From Desulfobacteraceae bacterium (GTDB taxonomy: Bacteria > Desulfobacterota > Desulfobacteria > Desulfobacterales > UBA11574): a stretch of 5,331 bases of DNA. Positions 1-5,320 of the stretch are shown piece by piece (position 1 is the stretch's first letter; every line of letters begins with the position of its first letter). The stretch is taken from positions 1-5,331 of the forward strand of contig JABMQM010000128.1 in the NCBI GenBank assembly GCA_013203195.1, written 5' to 3'. A program made the position numbers and the translations under genes. The notes under the pieces were generated by a model. The model was not told the DNA's origin, searched no databases, and saw only the letters and a program-made list of their open reading frames with translations.

Positions 1-1
1 A

Positions 2-310
2 AAATATAAAACGACGACCGTGAATCAGGTTCGAAAATCTTTTAAAACCGACACCGGCTGGGGTCCTGAAGGATTTCAGTTTTTAGCGATAACTCACATG
101 CACGTTCAGGAATTAATGAATCAAAAAAAGATCACCTTCATGGCCCTGGCCGATTATGACGTCGCTCCGCACGGATTCAAAGATTTTTATGATGCCCCCC
201 AACTATTCTGCAGTCTTGATACCCTGGGACTGGGCATTGGCAACATCGATCAAAACTACCCTCTGTTCGGCATCCCCACGCTGCGTTTAATTCACAGCTC
301 TCTAGATTAG
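2..310 (+). CDS. C-terminal end of an unidentified protein (5' end outside the window)
   Basis: The frame is open from the first complete codon at base 2 to a TAG stop at 308-310. A GTG at 20 could be a start and would give 96 residues, but there is no Shine-Dalgarno sequence before it (the upstream bases are A-rich then acgacgacc). I therefore prefer reading this as the tail of a longer gene entering from the left. The visible protein is soluble-looking, with no membrane segment or signal peptide and many aromatic residues. It has a Gly-Trp-Gly-Pro-Glu-Gly stretch near the beginning, an Ile-Thr-His-Met-His stretch, and a Gly- and Leu-rich part (LGLGIGNID) near the end. I do not recognise the family and assign no function. 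It is convergent with the copA gene, separated by about 530 nt of non-coding repeats. The real stop, varied amino-acid composition and mixed-GC codons support a real gene; the identity is unknown. Confidence 0.55.
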   Translation, partial: KYKTTTVNQVRKSFKTDTGWGPEGFQFLAITHMHVQELMNQKKITFMALADYDVAPHGFKDFYDAPQLFCSLDTLGLGIGNIDQNYPLFGIPTLRLIHSSLD

Positions 311-417
311 CCCAAATATTTCATTAAAATTCAGGAGAAGTAAAGACTATATAATACAGGGGTCGGGGAGTTTTCGCTTATGGTCGCTTCATGGAAAATC
401 TTTTTTTAAAACGTGTG

Positions 418-434
418 ATCCGCCAGAGGCGGAT
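418..434. repeat. Short GC-rich hairpin (7-bp stem, 3-nt loop)
   Basis: ATCCGCC at 418-424 and GGCGGAT at 428-434 are exact reverse complements around the loop AGA. Compact palindromes of this CCGCC/GGCGG type occur as dispersed intergenic repeats in many bacterial genomes. On the plus strand it is followed by AAAA rather than a T tract, so it is not a standard terminator for the left-edge gene. On the minus strand the T-rich run (ACGTTTTAAAAAAAG) starts several bases away and is broken, so terminator function is weak there too. Confidence 0.55.
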
Positions 435-479
435 AAAACTCGTGTTTAAGGGCTCGTAAAGAAAGAACAGAATCTTGCG

Positions 480-518
480 GTTAGCCCGTTAGCCCGTTAG
501 CCGGTTAATTTGGTTAAA
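480..518 (+). repeat. Tandem 8-bp repeat array, GTTAGCCC type, left copy
   Basis: Three contiguous octamers are clear: GTTAGCCC (480-487), GTTAGCCC (488-495) and GTTAGCCG (496-503). They are followed by degraded units GTTAATTT (504-511) and, one base later, GTTAAAT. There are no spacers between units, so this is not a CRISPR. The array is the mirror partner of the array at 586-625. Octamer arrays of this wording are, to my recollection, dispersed in Desulfobacterota genomes; that is memory, not a search result. Confidence 0.75.
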
Positions 519-585
519 TAATCATTTATTAATATCTTGATTCTCAGATTTTGATTATTGCACTGATGCGCTACCCTATCCAAAC

Positions 586-625
586 GGGCCAACTGGCAAA
601 CGGGCTAACCGGCTAACCAAATTTT
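586..625 (-). repeat. Tandem 8-bp repeat array, right copy in opposite orientation
   Basis: Read on the plus strand, the units are GGGCCAAC (586-593), TGGCAAAC (594-601), GGGCTAAC (602-609), CGGCTAAC (610-617) and CAAATTTT (618-625). On the minus strand this is the same GTTAGCCG / GTTAGCCC unit as the left array. The segment 595-618 matches the reverse complement of 479-502 at 22 of 24 positions. A transcript or single strand across 479-618 could therefore form a long stem with a 92-nt AT-rich loop, which itself holds a smaller 8-bp pair (AATAATCA 517-524 with TGATTATT 552-559). Confidence 0.75.
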
Positions 626-756
626 TACACTCAAACAGCACCCGCTTTAAAAAAAGATCATCCATTCCGCTGCAATCAATAAATCGTTGGCCTAGTTTAT
701 GAGTTCATTTGCAAGTTGAGCGCAGCGAAATCCCGCCGCCGGGGGCATTCAGGGTG

Positions 757-799
757 GGCTTCGACTGAGCTCAGCCGAAGTCAAGCCGTAGTGCACTAC
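757..799. repeat. Palindrome pair downstream of copA
   Basis: Two palindromes sit almost side by side. The first (759-780) is a 22-base near-perfect palindrome centred on GAGCTC, with one mismatched pair (764 with 775). That pair is A/C on the plus strand but a G-U wobble in minus-strand RNA, so the stem favours a transcript running out of copA. GGCTT (757-761) and AAGCC (783-787) offer an alternative outer stem. The second (788-799) is a perfect 12-base palindrome, GTAGTGCACTAC. The first resembles dispersed TTCGACT...AGTCGAA intergenic repeats known from many genomes. There is no T tract, so intrinsic termination is doubtful. Confidence 0.5.
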
Positions 800-801
800 T
801 G

Positions 802-841
802 CGAGCCCCTGATAACGCAGCAAATGGACGAATCAGGCTCG
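802..841 (-). terminator. Hairpin immediately after the copA stop (possible 3'-end structure)
   Basis: In minus-strand sense, CGAGCCTGAT (841 to 832) begins directly after the copA stop codon. It can pair with ATCAGGGGCTCG (813 to 802) to give a 10-bp stem with a two-base bulge and an 18-nt loop. No run of U follows, so it is not a textbook intrinsic terminator. It may protect the mRNA 3' end or assist Rho-dependent termination. The position right at the stop codon is the main argument for a role. Confidence 0.35.
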
Positions 842-3289
842 TTAATCTGTTTTGGCGTTGTACAGCCGCAAGCTGTTGGTCACCACGGAAATACTGCTCA
901 GGGCCATGGCCAGAGCCGCCAGAATAGGATGGAGCTGTCTTAAAAAAGTGGGAAAAAAATCGAAAGGCGCCAGAATCCCCGCGGCCACAGGGATCAGCAG
1001 GGAATTATAGAGAAAAGCAAAAAAAAGGTTTTGCCGGACGGTTCTCATGGTGGCCCGACTGAGCCATATGGCCCGGGAAACGCCGATCAGACTCCCGCTG
1101 GAAAGGATGACGTCGGCGGTTTCAATGGCGACGTCCGTCCCGGTACCGATGGCAAGGCCGACGTCGGCCTGGGCAAGGGCCGGGGCGTCATTTATTCCGT
1201 CTCCCACCATTCCGACCTTGTGGCCCTTTTCCTGCAAATTTTTAACGGTTGACGCTTTTTCGTCGGGGCGGACCTCAGCCAGGATATCATCAATGCCTAC
1301 CTGTGAAGCAATGGCCCGGGCCGTCTGAAGATTGTCCCCGGTAAGCATAACGACCCCCAGATTCTGGTTGTGAAGCTGCCGTATGGCCTCTTTCGATTCC
1401 GGCTTCAGCGTGTCTGATACGGAAATTAAGCCGGCGAGCTGTTGGTCCTGCGCCACCACCATAACGGTTTTGCCTTCAGATTGCAGGGCGCTGATCTGAT
1501 CCTGCACGCTCGCAATGTCGATGTCTAATTCCTGAAACCAATTGGGCTTTCCGATGCTCACAAAGCCGCCGTTTATTGTCGCCTGAACACCCAGGCCGCC
1601 GGAAGCTTTAAAATCCTTAGGGTCGACAAGTTCAATTCCTCGAGAGAGGGCCTCCTTGACGATGGATTTGCCCAGCGGGTGTTCGGAACCCTGTTCAACG
1701 GAAGCGCCTATTTTTAAAAGCTGATCTTCGGTTTCACATACAGGGCTCAAAGGGATGACATCCACGACAGACGGTTTCCCCATGGTAATGGTTCCGGTTT
1801 TATCCAGCACGATGGTATCTAATTTTGTCGCCATTTCCAGGGCTTCGCTGGTTTTAAACAAAACACCTTTTTCAGCCCCTTTGCCGGTGCCGGCCATTAT
1901 GGCGGTAGGCGTCGCCAACCCCAGGGCGCAGGGACAGGCAATTACCAATACGGCCACCAGCCGAATCATGGCTGGTACAAACTCGCCCGTAATTCCCCAC
2001 CACAAACCAAAGGTAATCAGGGCCAAAGCGATGACCGCAGGCACAAAGATGGCCGCTACCCGGTCGGCCAGGGCCTGGATGGGTGCTTTGCTCCCCTGGG
2101 CTTCCTGCACCAGCCTTATAATCTGAGCCAGGGCGGTATCCTTGCCGACACGGGTGGCGGTAAACTTTAACAAGCCTTGGCCATTAATGGTTCCGCCGAC
2201 AACCAAGTCGCCGGCCTGTTTGTCGACCGGAAGCGGTTCACCGCTCAGCATCGATTCATCCACCGCCGATGCGCCTTCAATGATAACGCCGTCTACCGGA
2301 ATACGCTCCCCGGGCCTGACAACGACAATGTCATCCTTTTTGACCTGGGTTAAGGCAATCTCTTTTTCGACCCCATCTGCGATGATCGTAGCGGTCTTGG
2401 GGCGCAGCCCCATCAGTTTGCGGATGGCGCCGCCGGTTCTCCCCTTGGTGCGGGATTCAAGCATTTTGCCAAGTTTAATCAGGGTGATGATGACGGCAGA
2501 TGTTTCAAAATAAACGTGCTGACCCCACGAGGGAGTTACAAGAACCGCAAAGGAGTAAACATAGGCGACCGATGACCCCATGGCTACCAGAACATCCATG
2601 TTGGCGCTTCTATTTTTCAGGCTTTTAAACCCGCCCACGTAATAATCCCAACCGGTGTAAAACTGGACCGGCGTGGCCAGAGCCAAAAAAAGCCAGTTTA
2701 CCCAGGCGGCATGGCTCCATGCGCCTACCAGATTAAAGTCGCGGGCCATGCTTAAAACGAACAGAGGAACTGTAAATAAAAGGCCGATCGCAAATTTCTG
2801 TGTTTGGTCTCTTATCTCGGCATTGCGTGCCGCCTGTTCGGCATCTTCTTCATCAATAGCGTCATCCGGCGCAATGGCTCCATAGCCGGCTTTTTCTATA
2901 GACGCGATGATATCATCAAGGGTTGCCAGTGCCGGAACATATTCAACTGCAACTCGTTCCGTGGCAAAGTTGACAGAAGCGCTGATAACTCCGGGCGTCT
3001 TCTTGTTTAAGGCTCTTTCGATGTTGGCGGCACAGTTGGCGCAGGTCATCCCGGTAACGGGAAATTCCACTTTGCCGGTGGTCACCGCATAACCGGAGCC
3101 TTGTATTTTTGCAACTACATCGCTGATGTGCAGCGCTTTGGGGTCAAAAGAGACCGCAGCCTGTTCAGCGGCAAAGTTGACGTTTACGTCTTTGACGCCA
3201 TCAAGCTTTTTCAAGCTGCGTTCGATGTTGGCGGCACAGTTAACACAGGTCATGCCGCTAATCGGTAATGTGATCGTCTGATTAGCCAT
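842..3289 (-). CDS. copA: Cu+-exporting P1B-type ATPase CopA with two N-terminal metal-binding domains
   Basis: This inner-membrane pump hydrolyses ATP to move Cu+ (possibly Ag+) out of the cytoplasm. The 815-residue product is full length for the family. Two HMA domains come first, with CxxC metal sites at Cys15/Cys18 (MTCVNC) and Cys83/Cys86 (MTCANC). Membrane helices follow from about residue 165, then the actuator domain with SGEP at 349-352 (the TGE-type dephosphorylation motif). The transmembrane copper site is CPC at 452-454, supported by Tyr761-Asn762 and by Met796 with Ser798-Ser799 in the last helices; this combination marks the Cu+ subgroup (P1B-1). The catalytic domain has DKTGT with phosphorylated Asp496, SEHP at 535-538, TGDN at 650-653 and GDGIND at 696-701. 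No key residue is missing. The ATG at 3289 is chosen because HMA1 begins right after it; AGGA lies 13 nt upstream, slightly far. It follows copZ by 52 nt, presumably in one transcript. Confidence 0.96.
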   Translation of the reverse strand: MANQTITLPISGMTCVNCAANIERSLKKLDGVKDVNVNFAAEQAAVSFDPKALHISDVVAKIQGSGYAVTTGKVEFPVTGMTCANCAANIERALNKKTPGVISASVNFATERVAVEYVPALATLDDIIASIEKAGYGAIAPDDAIDEEDAEQAARNAEIRDQTQKFAIGLLFTVPLFVLSMARDFNLVGAWSHAAWVNWLFLALATPVQFYTGWDYYVGGFKSLKNRSANMDVLVAMGSSVAYVYSFAVLVTPSWGQHVYFETSAVIITLIKLGKMLESRTKGRTGGAIRKLMGLRPKTATIIADGVEKEIALTQVKKDDIVVVRPGERIPVDGVIIEGASAVDESMLSGEPLPVDKQAGDLVVGGTINGQGLLKFTATRVGKDTALAQIIRLVQEAQGSKAPIQALADRVAAIFVPAVIALALITFGLWWGITGEFVPAMIRLVAVLVIACPCALGLATPTAIMAGTGKGAEKGVLFKTSEALEMATKLDTIVLDKTGTITMGKPSVVDVIPLSPVCETEDQLLKIGASVEQGSEHPLGKSIVKEALSRGIELVDPKDFKASGGLGVQATINGGFVSIGKPNWFQELDIDIASVQDQISALQSEGKTVMVVAQDQQLAGLISVSDTLKPESKEAIRQLHNQNLGVVMLTGDNLQTARAIASQVGIDDILAEVRPDEKASTVKNLQEKGHKVGMVGDGINDAPALAQADVGLAIGTGTDVAIETADVILSSGSLIGVSRAIWLSRATMRTVRQNLFFAFLYNSLLIPVAAGILAPFDFFPTFLRQLHPILAALAMALSSISVVTNSLRLYNAKTD

Positions 3290-3341
3290 GTGTTTTATTT
3301 AGTCCTGAAAAACCTGGTCCTCTGGGTCCGAATGTTTACTA

Positions 3342-3548
3342 TTAAGCGGCGGCCGGATAATTGATCTCTTCCAAGGTCGCTTTAATCTGATCCAGGGTGA
3401 CCGGAGATTCCCATGCAACTGTAATACTTTTGTCCTGGGGATCGCCCGCTACACTTTTTACGCCCTCGATTTCACCCAACTCGTTTGTGATACTCTTTAC
3501 GCAGTGACCGCAGGATATATTCGGTATTGAAAATGTTGTTGTTTCCAT
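3342..3548 (-). CDS. copZ: Small HMA-domain copper chaperone, CopZ-like
   Basis: The 68-residue protein is one complete heavy-metal-associated domain (ferredoxin-like beta-alpha-beta-beta-alpha-beta fold) with nothing added, the usual length for CopZ-type chaperones. The metal site is SCGHC with Cys13 and Cys16 near the start of helix 1. The His between the cysteines also occurs in known CopZ proteins. There is no signal peptide, so it acts in the cytoplasm, where it would carry Cu+ and pass it to the HMA domains or membrane entry site of CopA, the next gene downstream. The gene has a very strong ribosome binding site, suggesting it is made in excess of the pump. The MTC motif usual in copper HMA domains is replaced by ISC, so another soft metal is possible (MerP-type proteins have similar sites), but linkage to a Cu+ ATPase favours copper. 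Confidence 0.85.
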   Translation of the reverse strand: METTTFSIPNISCGHCVKSITNELGEIEGVKSVAGDPQDKSITVAWESPVTLDQIKATLEEINYPAAA

Positions 3549-3556
3549 TTCAGGTC

Positions 3557-3564
3557 CCTCCTTT
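3557..3564 (-). promoter_or_regulatory. Strong ribosome binding site of copZ
   Basis: In minus-strand sense the sequence is AAAGGAGG, followed by 8 nt and the ATG at 3548. This is nearly the full anti-Shine-Dalgarno complement at good spacing. It fixes the copZ start and is clearly stronger than the distant AGGA before copA, so the chaperone is probably translated more than the pump. Confidence 0.85.
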
Positions 3565-3597
3565 GCAATTTGATTGTATAGGAATTTCCTTTTGCAA
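3565..3597 (-). promoter_or_regulatory. Possible copZ-copA promoter/operator
   Basis: In minus-strand sense the stretch contains an 11-base odd palindrome (AGGAAATTCCT, 3590 to 3580) overlapping by one base a TATACAAT box that could be a -10 element. A near-direct repeat TTGCAAAAGGA / TTGCAAAGGA flanks it (3597-3587 and 3568-3559). I could not find a good -35 hexamer at 16-18 nt, and the 19-20 nt layout of MerR/CueR-controlled promoters is not convincing either. A dyad at the only gap before a copper operon is where a metal sensor would bind, but the sensor family cannot be named from this. Confidence 0.25.
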
Positions 3598-3616
3598 GTC
3601 CCGCTTTAAACGGGAC
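3598..3616. repeat. Hairpin in the degP-copZ gap
   Basis: GTCCCG (3598-3603) and CGGGAC (3611-3616) pair exactly around a 7-nt loop containing TTTAAA. It lies downstream of the terminator-like stem that follows degP and upstream of the copZ control region. It could act as a second part of a double terminator or as an operator-like dyad. In minus-strand sense it is followed by TTGCAAAA, not a T tract. Confidence 0.45.
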
Positions 3617-3622
3617 GTTACA

Positions 3623-3643
3623 TAAAACCGCGATGCGATTTTA
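3623..3643 (-). terminator. Probable intrinsic terminator of degP
   Basis: In minus-strand RNA, UAAAAUCGC and GCGGUUUUA form a 9-bp stem with a 3-nt loop (AUC), including one G-U wobble. The stem starts 9 nt after the degP stop codon and ends in UUUUA, giving the A-tract/stem/U-tract form of intrinsic terminators, which can work in both directions. The wobble is a mismatch (C/A) in the plus-strand reading, so the structure is better in the degP transcript. The GC core is only three pairs, so termination may be partial. Confidence 0.5.
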
Positions 3644-3652
3644 TTATTGGCG

Positions 3653-5119
3653 CTACTTTGTTATCTTTATAACCAAAAACCCCCGATTTGGCCGCCGGGC
3701 GAATATATTGACGATTTCGCCTTCCTTGACGGCGTCGATGGTTTTATTAAAATCGGCAACCGACTTTATGGGCTGGTGATTGACCTCCTTTATCAAATCG
3801 CCGACCCGCAATCCCTTAGCCTCTGCCTGGCTGCCTGAGTCCACACCTGCCACAATTACACCTTCACCCTCTTTGGCGTTATATCGACGCGCCATTTCAG
3901 GCGTCAATTCCGCCACGCGGATACCAAGTTTGTCCTGGTGTTCCTTAGGGCTTTGCTGGGCTAAAATTTTTGTATCTTCTCTCTTGGCAATCTTGGCGTT
4001 CAATGTCTTGGTTTTGCCGCCTCGCAACACTTTAATTTTAGCCGTCTCACCCACTCCGATTGTTGCAACAGTTCGGGTGAGATCTCGGGTGGACTCAACC
4101 TGTTTACCGTTGATGGCAATAATTATGTCTCTGGGCTCGACGCCGGCCAAATCAGCAGGATCTCCCGGGAAAACTTCCGTAACCAGGACACCTTTTTTTG
4201 CTTCGATGCCATAGTACTCGGCGACCTCCGGGCTGAGTTCCTGGATGCCCACACCGAGCCAGCCACGGGTTACCTCTCCACTTTGCAGGAGTTGATCAAT
4301 AACTCCCTTGGCCAGATTAACGGGAATGGCAAACCCGATTCCCTGTCCGCTGGCGATAATGGCCGTATTGATGCCTATTACCTGACCTTGCATGTTGAGC
4401 AGCGGGCCTCCGCTGTTGCCGGGATTAATGGATGCGTCGGTTTGGATAAAATCATCATAAGGGCCTGACCCGATAACTCTCCCTTTGGCGCTGACTATTC
4501 CGGCAGTTACGGTATGGTCCAGGCCAAAGGGGTTTCCGATGGCCATCACCCACTGGCCGACTTTGAGTGCGTCGGAATCTCCGAATTTAAGTTCGGGAAG
4601 GTTGTGCCCGGATTTGATCTTGATCAATGCCAAATCCGTATTGGGGTCGCGCCCGATGATTTCAGCTTCATACTCTTTCTCATTTTTGAGTATCACTTCA
4701 ATTTTGTCTGCGTTTTCAACAACGTGATTGTTCGTTACGATATAGCCGTCTTTGCCGATGATAAATCCTGACCCCAGGCTGCGCTGTTTAAAGTCACGCG
4801 GGTGGTTCTCACCAAAGAACTTTTTAAAAAAATCCTGCATGGGGTCGTCCTTGTCCTTGCCAGAGGGGCCTTGGAAATGACGGAACACGCGGCCGCCGCC
4901 CTGGACGGTCTTTACCGTCCGGATATTGACCACGGACGGGCTGGCCATTTCAGCCAGATAGCTGAAACTTTCGGGTGTCGTTGCAAGATTGCCGGCTACG
5001 GCCTCAACTACTGATGCTGAAAATAAACCTGAGATCGCCAGTAATCCAACAGCCAGAAAAATCAATGCTGTAAAGGTCTTTCCACGAACAGAATGTTTTA
5101 TTGTTGTCGTTAGTTTCAT
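3653..5119 (-). CDS. degP: DegP/HtrA (Do-type) periplasmic serine protease with two PDZ domains
   Basis: This is a periplasmic quality-control protease that degrades, and in some relatives refolds, misfolded envelope proteins. The 488-residue precursor is close in length to E. coli DegP. Residues 1-42 form a signal peptide: a basic start, a hydrophobic core at about 16-36, and Ala-Val-Ala before the likely cleavage after residue 42. The trypsin-like domain carries the triad His132 (TNNHVV), Asp162 (NTDLAL) and Ser236 (GNSGGPL). The segment at about 78-115, rich in Phe, Lys and Asp, corresponds to the LA loop that controls oligomer state. PDZ1 covers about 285-376, with peptide-binding loop GWLGV, and PDZ2 about 397-486. 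The ATG at 5119 has AAGGAG 7 nt upstream. Two PDZ domains place it with DegP/DegQ/MucD rather than DegS; I cannot separate those three by eye. It precedes copZ by 104 nt with a terminator between, and may answer to envelope stress. Confidence 0.95.
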   Translation of the reverse strand: MKLTTTIKHSVRGKTFTALIFLAVGLLAISGLFSASVVEAVAGNLATTPESFSYLAEMASPSVVNIRTVKTVQGGGRVFRHFQGPSGKDKDDPMQDFFKKFFGENHPRDFKQRSLGSGFIIGKDGYIVTNNHVVENADKIEVILKNEKEYEAEIIGRDPNTDLALIKIKSGHNLPELKFGDSDALKVGQWVMAIGNPFGLDHTVTAGIVSAKGRVIGSGPYDDFIQTDASINPGNSGGPLLNMQGQVIGINTAIIASGQGIGFAIPVNLAKGVIDQLLQSGEVTRGWLGVGIQELSPEVAEYYGIEAKKGVLVTEVFPGDPADLAGVEPRDIIIAINGKQVESTRDLTRTVATIGVGETAKIKVLRGGKTKTLNAKIAKREDTKILAQQSPKEHQDKLGIRVAELTPEMARRYNAKEGEGVIVAGVDSGSQAEAKGLRVGDLIKEVNHQPIKSVADFNKTIDAVKEGEIVNIFARRPNRGFLVIKITK

Positions 5120-5126
5120 TGATACG

Positions 5127-5132
5127 CTCCTT
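5127..5132 (-). promoter_or_regulatory. Ribosome binding site of degP
   Basis: AAGGAG in minus-strand sense lies 7 nt before the ATG at 5119. The signal peptide starts immediately after that ATG, so the start is well supported. Confidence 0.8.
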
Positions 5133-5152
5133 TTCTCCCAAAATTTTTGTTT

Positions 5153-5320
5153 CTATATATAACCGTTCAATAATATAAGCACATAAATTGGTATTGCCAG
5201 ATCCCTTCTTGCGTTAAAGATTCGTTTTCTGATGACATTACGCAATTCGCGTGCCACAGTGTTGGCCCATAAAATATCAGCATGTATCCAGTTGAATAAA
5301 TTAAACAATTTTCGAAACAT
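5153..5320 (-). CDS. Short ORF of unknown function upstream of degP (possibly the end of a longer gene)
   Basis: Reading right to left, an ATG at 5320 opens 55 codons ending in TAG at 5155-5153, 33 nt before the degP start. The frame is also open to the window edge (three more codons: CAA AAA TTG), and no ribosome binding site is visible in the few bases before the ATG, so this may be the C-terminus of a longer gene. The product starts MFRKLFNLFNW, has a basic amphipathic middle (ARELRNVIRKRIFNARRD) and ends in a short hydrophobic run (LAIPIYVLILL). I recognise no family. Codons are AT-rich, unlike degP and copA, so a chance open frame cannot be excluded. A candidate sigma-54 promoter and a candidate sigma-70 promoter lie within it. 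Confidence 0.35.
   Translation of the reverse strand: MFRKLFNLFNWIHADILWANTVARELRNVIRKRIFNARRDLAIPIYVLILLNGYI
5172..5200 (-). promoter_or_regulatory. Candidate sigma-70 promoter of degP
   Basis: In minus-strand sense, CTGGCA (5200-5195, 4 of 6 to the -35 consensus) and TATATT (5177-5172, 5 of 6 to the -10 consensus) are separated by exactly 17 nt. Transcription would begin near 5165 and leave a 5' leader of about 46 nt before degP. The AT-rich surroundings make chance matches easy. Confidence 0.4.
5242..5256 (-). promoter_or_regulatory. Candidate sigma-54 (-24/-12) promoter facing degP
   Basis: Minus-strand sense reads TGGCACGCGAATTGC. It matches the sigma-54 core TGGCAC-N5-TTGC at all ten fixed bases, with GG and GC exactly 10 nt apart as required. 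The next base is G instead of the preferred A or T. Transcription would start near 5230, about 110 nt before the degP ATG. Sigma-54 promoters need an enhancer-binding activator, whose sites normally lie further upstream and would be mostly outside the window. The match falls inside the codons of the short ORF at 5153-5320, which neither supports nor excludes it. Confidence 0.45.

Larger units (their letters stand above)
392..664. repeat. Possible MITE-like element bounded by imperfect inverted repeats
   Basis: The segment 392-410 matches the reverse complement of 646-664 at 17 of 19 positions, including a 13-bp exact core (ATCTTTTTTTAAA at 398-410). Weaker similarity continues inward for about 10 bases. 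Inside lie the hairpin 418-434 and the opposing octamer arrays, so the block is a nested imperfect palindrome of about 273 bp without a coding region. That layout is what a non-autonomous miniature element looks like. Against it: the matching core is partly low-complexity T/A tract, and I see no target-site duplication in the flanks. Other copies in the genome would be needed to confirm it. Confidence 0.3.
311..841. other. Repeat-rich intergenic region between convergent genes
   Basis: This 531-nt stretch separates the 3' ends of the left-edge gene and copA. I found no ORF in it with a plausible start, ribosome binding site and protein-like composition. The content is structural: a 7-bp hairpin at 418-434, opposing octamer arrays at 480-518 and 586-625, AT-rich DNA between them, T7A3 and A7 tracts near 398-410 and 646-658, and palindromes at 757-841. 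Since both neighbours end here, it needs no promoter and is a natural place for repeats and terminators to build up. Confidence 0.7.

Noticed and set aside
350..355. Perfect TATAAT -10 box after the left-edge gene
   Set aside because: No -35-like hexamer lies 16-18 nt upstream and nothing downstream looks like a gene, so it is probably chance in AT-rich DNA.
380..409. Nine-codon mini-ORF (MVASWKIFF) with GGGGAG nine bases upstream
   Set aside because: Too short to judge, not followed by a gene it could lead, and ends in the T/A tract of the inverted repeat.
479..618. Integron attC-like site (inverted arms with GTTAGCC and GGCTAAC around a variable loop)
   Set aside because: An attC site has RYYYAAC at its left end and GTTRRRY at its right end. 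Here the order is reversed (GTT left, AAC right), the units are tandem octamers, and there is no cassette gene or integrase.
480..625. CRISPR array
   Set aside because: The repeats are 8 bp, directly contiguous without spacers and in both orientations; no cas gene is present.
716..943. Plus-strand open frame over the end of copA
   Set aside because: It runs through the palindromes and antisense to copA, has no ribosome binding site and a composition typical of an antisense shadow. The other plus-strand frames over copA, copZ and degP were rejected for the same reason.
3290..3341. Possible regulatory hairpin between copZ and copA
   Set aside because: The GGTCC-TCTG-GGTCC pattern is a direct repeat and not self-complementary; no stable stem was found.
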